From: Oscillospiraceae bacterium
GTDB taxonomy: Bacteria > Bacillota > Clostridia > Oscillospirales > Acutalibacteraceae
Direction of reading: 5' to 3'
Assembly: GCA_902761265.1 (NCBI GenBank)
Contig: CACWJV010000148.1
Span: 1-5,689, forward strand
Length of the DNA stretch: 5,689 nucleotides
The translations under genes and the position numbers were made by a program. This document shows, in pieces, positions 5,387 through 5,689 of the stretch; positions within the stretch are counted from its first letter, which is position 1, and every line of letters starts with the position of its first letter. The notes under the pieces are model-generated. The model saw only the letters and a program-made list of their open reading frames with translations. It did no database searches and was not told the DNA's origin.

Positions 5387-5397
5387 ATCATCTCCTT
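5387..5397 (-). promoter_or_regulatory. Extended Shine-Dalgarno sequence fixing the TTG start of the AOR gene
   Basis: AAGGAGATGAT (5397-5387) matches the complement of the Firmicutes 16S rRNA 3' end (AAGGAGGTGAT) at 10 of 11 bases. The spacing from AAGGAGA to the TTG at 5381 is 9 nt. The two ATG triplets within it are too close to the core to be served by it and are in another frame. An in-frame TGA just upstream closes the AOR frame, so TTG is the first possible start. Confidence 0.7.
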
Positions 5398-5400
5398 TTT

Positions 5401-5689
5401 TTATTTTAAATGAAGTGCCTGTATTTCCAACCCGTCAAAGCAGAGCAGTTTGCCCTGCGCGTCGGTGTTTTTCAAAAAGTAATCAACCGCGAGCTTGGCC
5501 TCCAGCGCGCCGATCACGCCGACAACCGGACTTTGCGACTGCGGCTTGCGGCTCGGTTTTTGCAACAGACCCGCTGCCTCCAAATCGGCGCATACGCCCG
5601 GCACATACAAATACGCTGTGCCGAAGGCGGCGTCCACACCGCCGTTGATGAGCGGCTTTTGTTTATGCTTGCAAAAGTCGTTGACGATC
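5401..5689 (-). CDS. ThiF/MoeB/HesA-family E1-like adenylyltransferase (C-terminal part; cut by right window edge)
   Basis: Only the last 95 residues are visible; the adenylation (ATP-binding) domain lies beyond the window. The visible part fits the C-terminal half of the E1-like fold: IVNDFCKHKQKPLINGGV (1-18 of the visible part, the strand after the 'no partner found' helix), PGVCADLEAAG (30-40), PVVGVIGALEAKLAVDYFL (54-72, the hallmark helix) and GKLLCFDGLEIQAL (79-92). Family members adenylate the Gly-Gly end of ubiquitin-like carriers such as MoaD or ThiS, and a matching carrier is encoded two genes downstream. The CxxC pairs that bind zinc in classical MoeB and ThiF are absent from this region; C33 is a possible catalytic cysteine. 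The TAA at 5401-5403 lies 19 bp before the AOR start, so the genes are probably one operon with a promoter outside the window. Confidence 0.85.
   Translation of the reverse strand, partial: IVNDFCKHKQKPLINGGVDAAFGTAYLYVPGVCADLEAAGLLQKPSRKPQSQSPVVGVIGALEAKLAVDYFLKNTDAQGKLLCFDGLEIQALHLK

Noticed and set aside
4632..5648. 338-codon open frame on the plus strand over the AOR start and the E1-like gene
   Set aside because: It crosses two real minus-strand genes and their junction, has low-complexity Arg/Ala-rich content and matches no recognisable domain.

Overview
The window reads as a Firmicutes genome, most likely a GC-rich anaerobic member of the class Clostridia. This is inferred from strong AAGGAGG-type ribosome binding sites before nearly every gene, good sigma-A promoters with 17-bp spacers, short intergenic regions, a ferredoxin-linked aldehyde oxidoreductase and a TM1586-type nitroreductase. 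No rRNA, tRNA, CRISPR array, insertion sequence or phage gene is visible, and the species cannot be named from this alone.

Layout: (1) Positions 1-991, minus strand: a VTT/TVP38-type (SNARE-associated) membrane protein gene overlaps by 26 bp the start of a phytoene-desaturase-like FAD oxidoreductase, which runs off the left edge. (2) Positions 992-1305: a divergent control region with two convincing promoters back to back and inverted repeats between and around them. (3) Positions 1306-2694, plus strand: a nitroreductase-like flavoprotein with its own terminator, then a PPC/DUF296 domain protein with its own promoter. A bidirectional terminator at 2705-2740 closes this side and also the operon coming from the right. 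(4) Positions 2749-5689, minus strand: a tight operon in transcription order ThiF/MoeB/HesA-like E1 enzyme (partial, cut by the right edge), aldehyde:ferredoxin oxidoreductase (AOR) catalytic subunit, MoaD/ThiS-like sulfur carrier ending in Gly-Gly, and a ferredoxin with four [4Fe-4S] motifs.

The right-hand operon is the most coherent system. A tungsten- or molybdenum-pterin AOR is encoded with an electron-transfer ferredoxin and with a ubiquitin-like carrier and its probable activating enzyme, which could supply sulfur for the pterin dithiolene or another maturation step. Stop codons in this operon run directly into the next Shine-Dalgarno sequence, which suggests coupled translation. The substrate of the AOR cannot be read from the sequence. 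The left-hand genes have no obvious pathway link to it, apart from a general redox theme.
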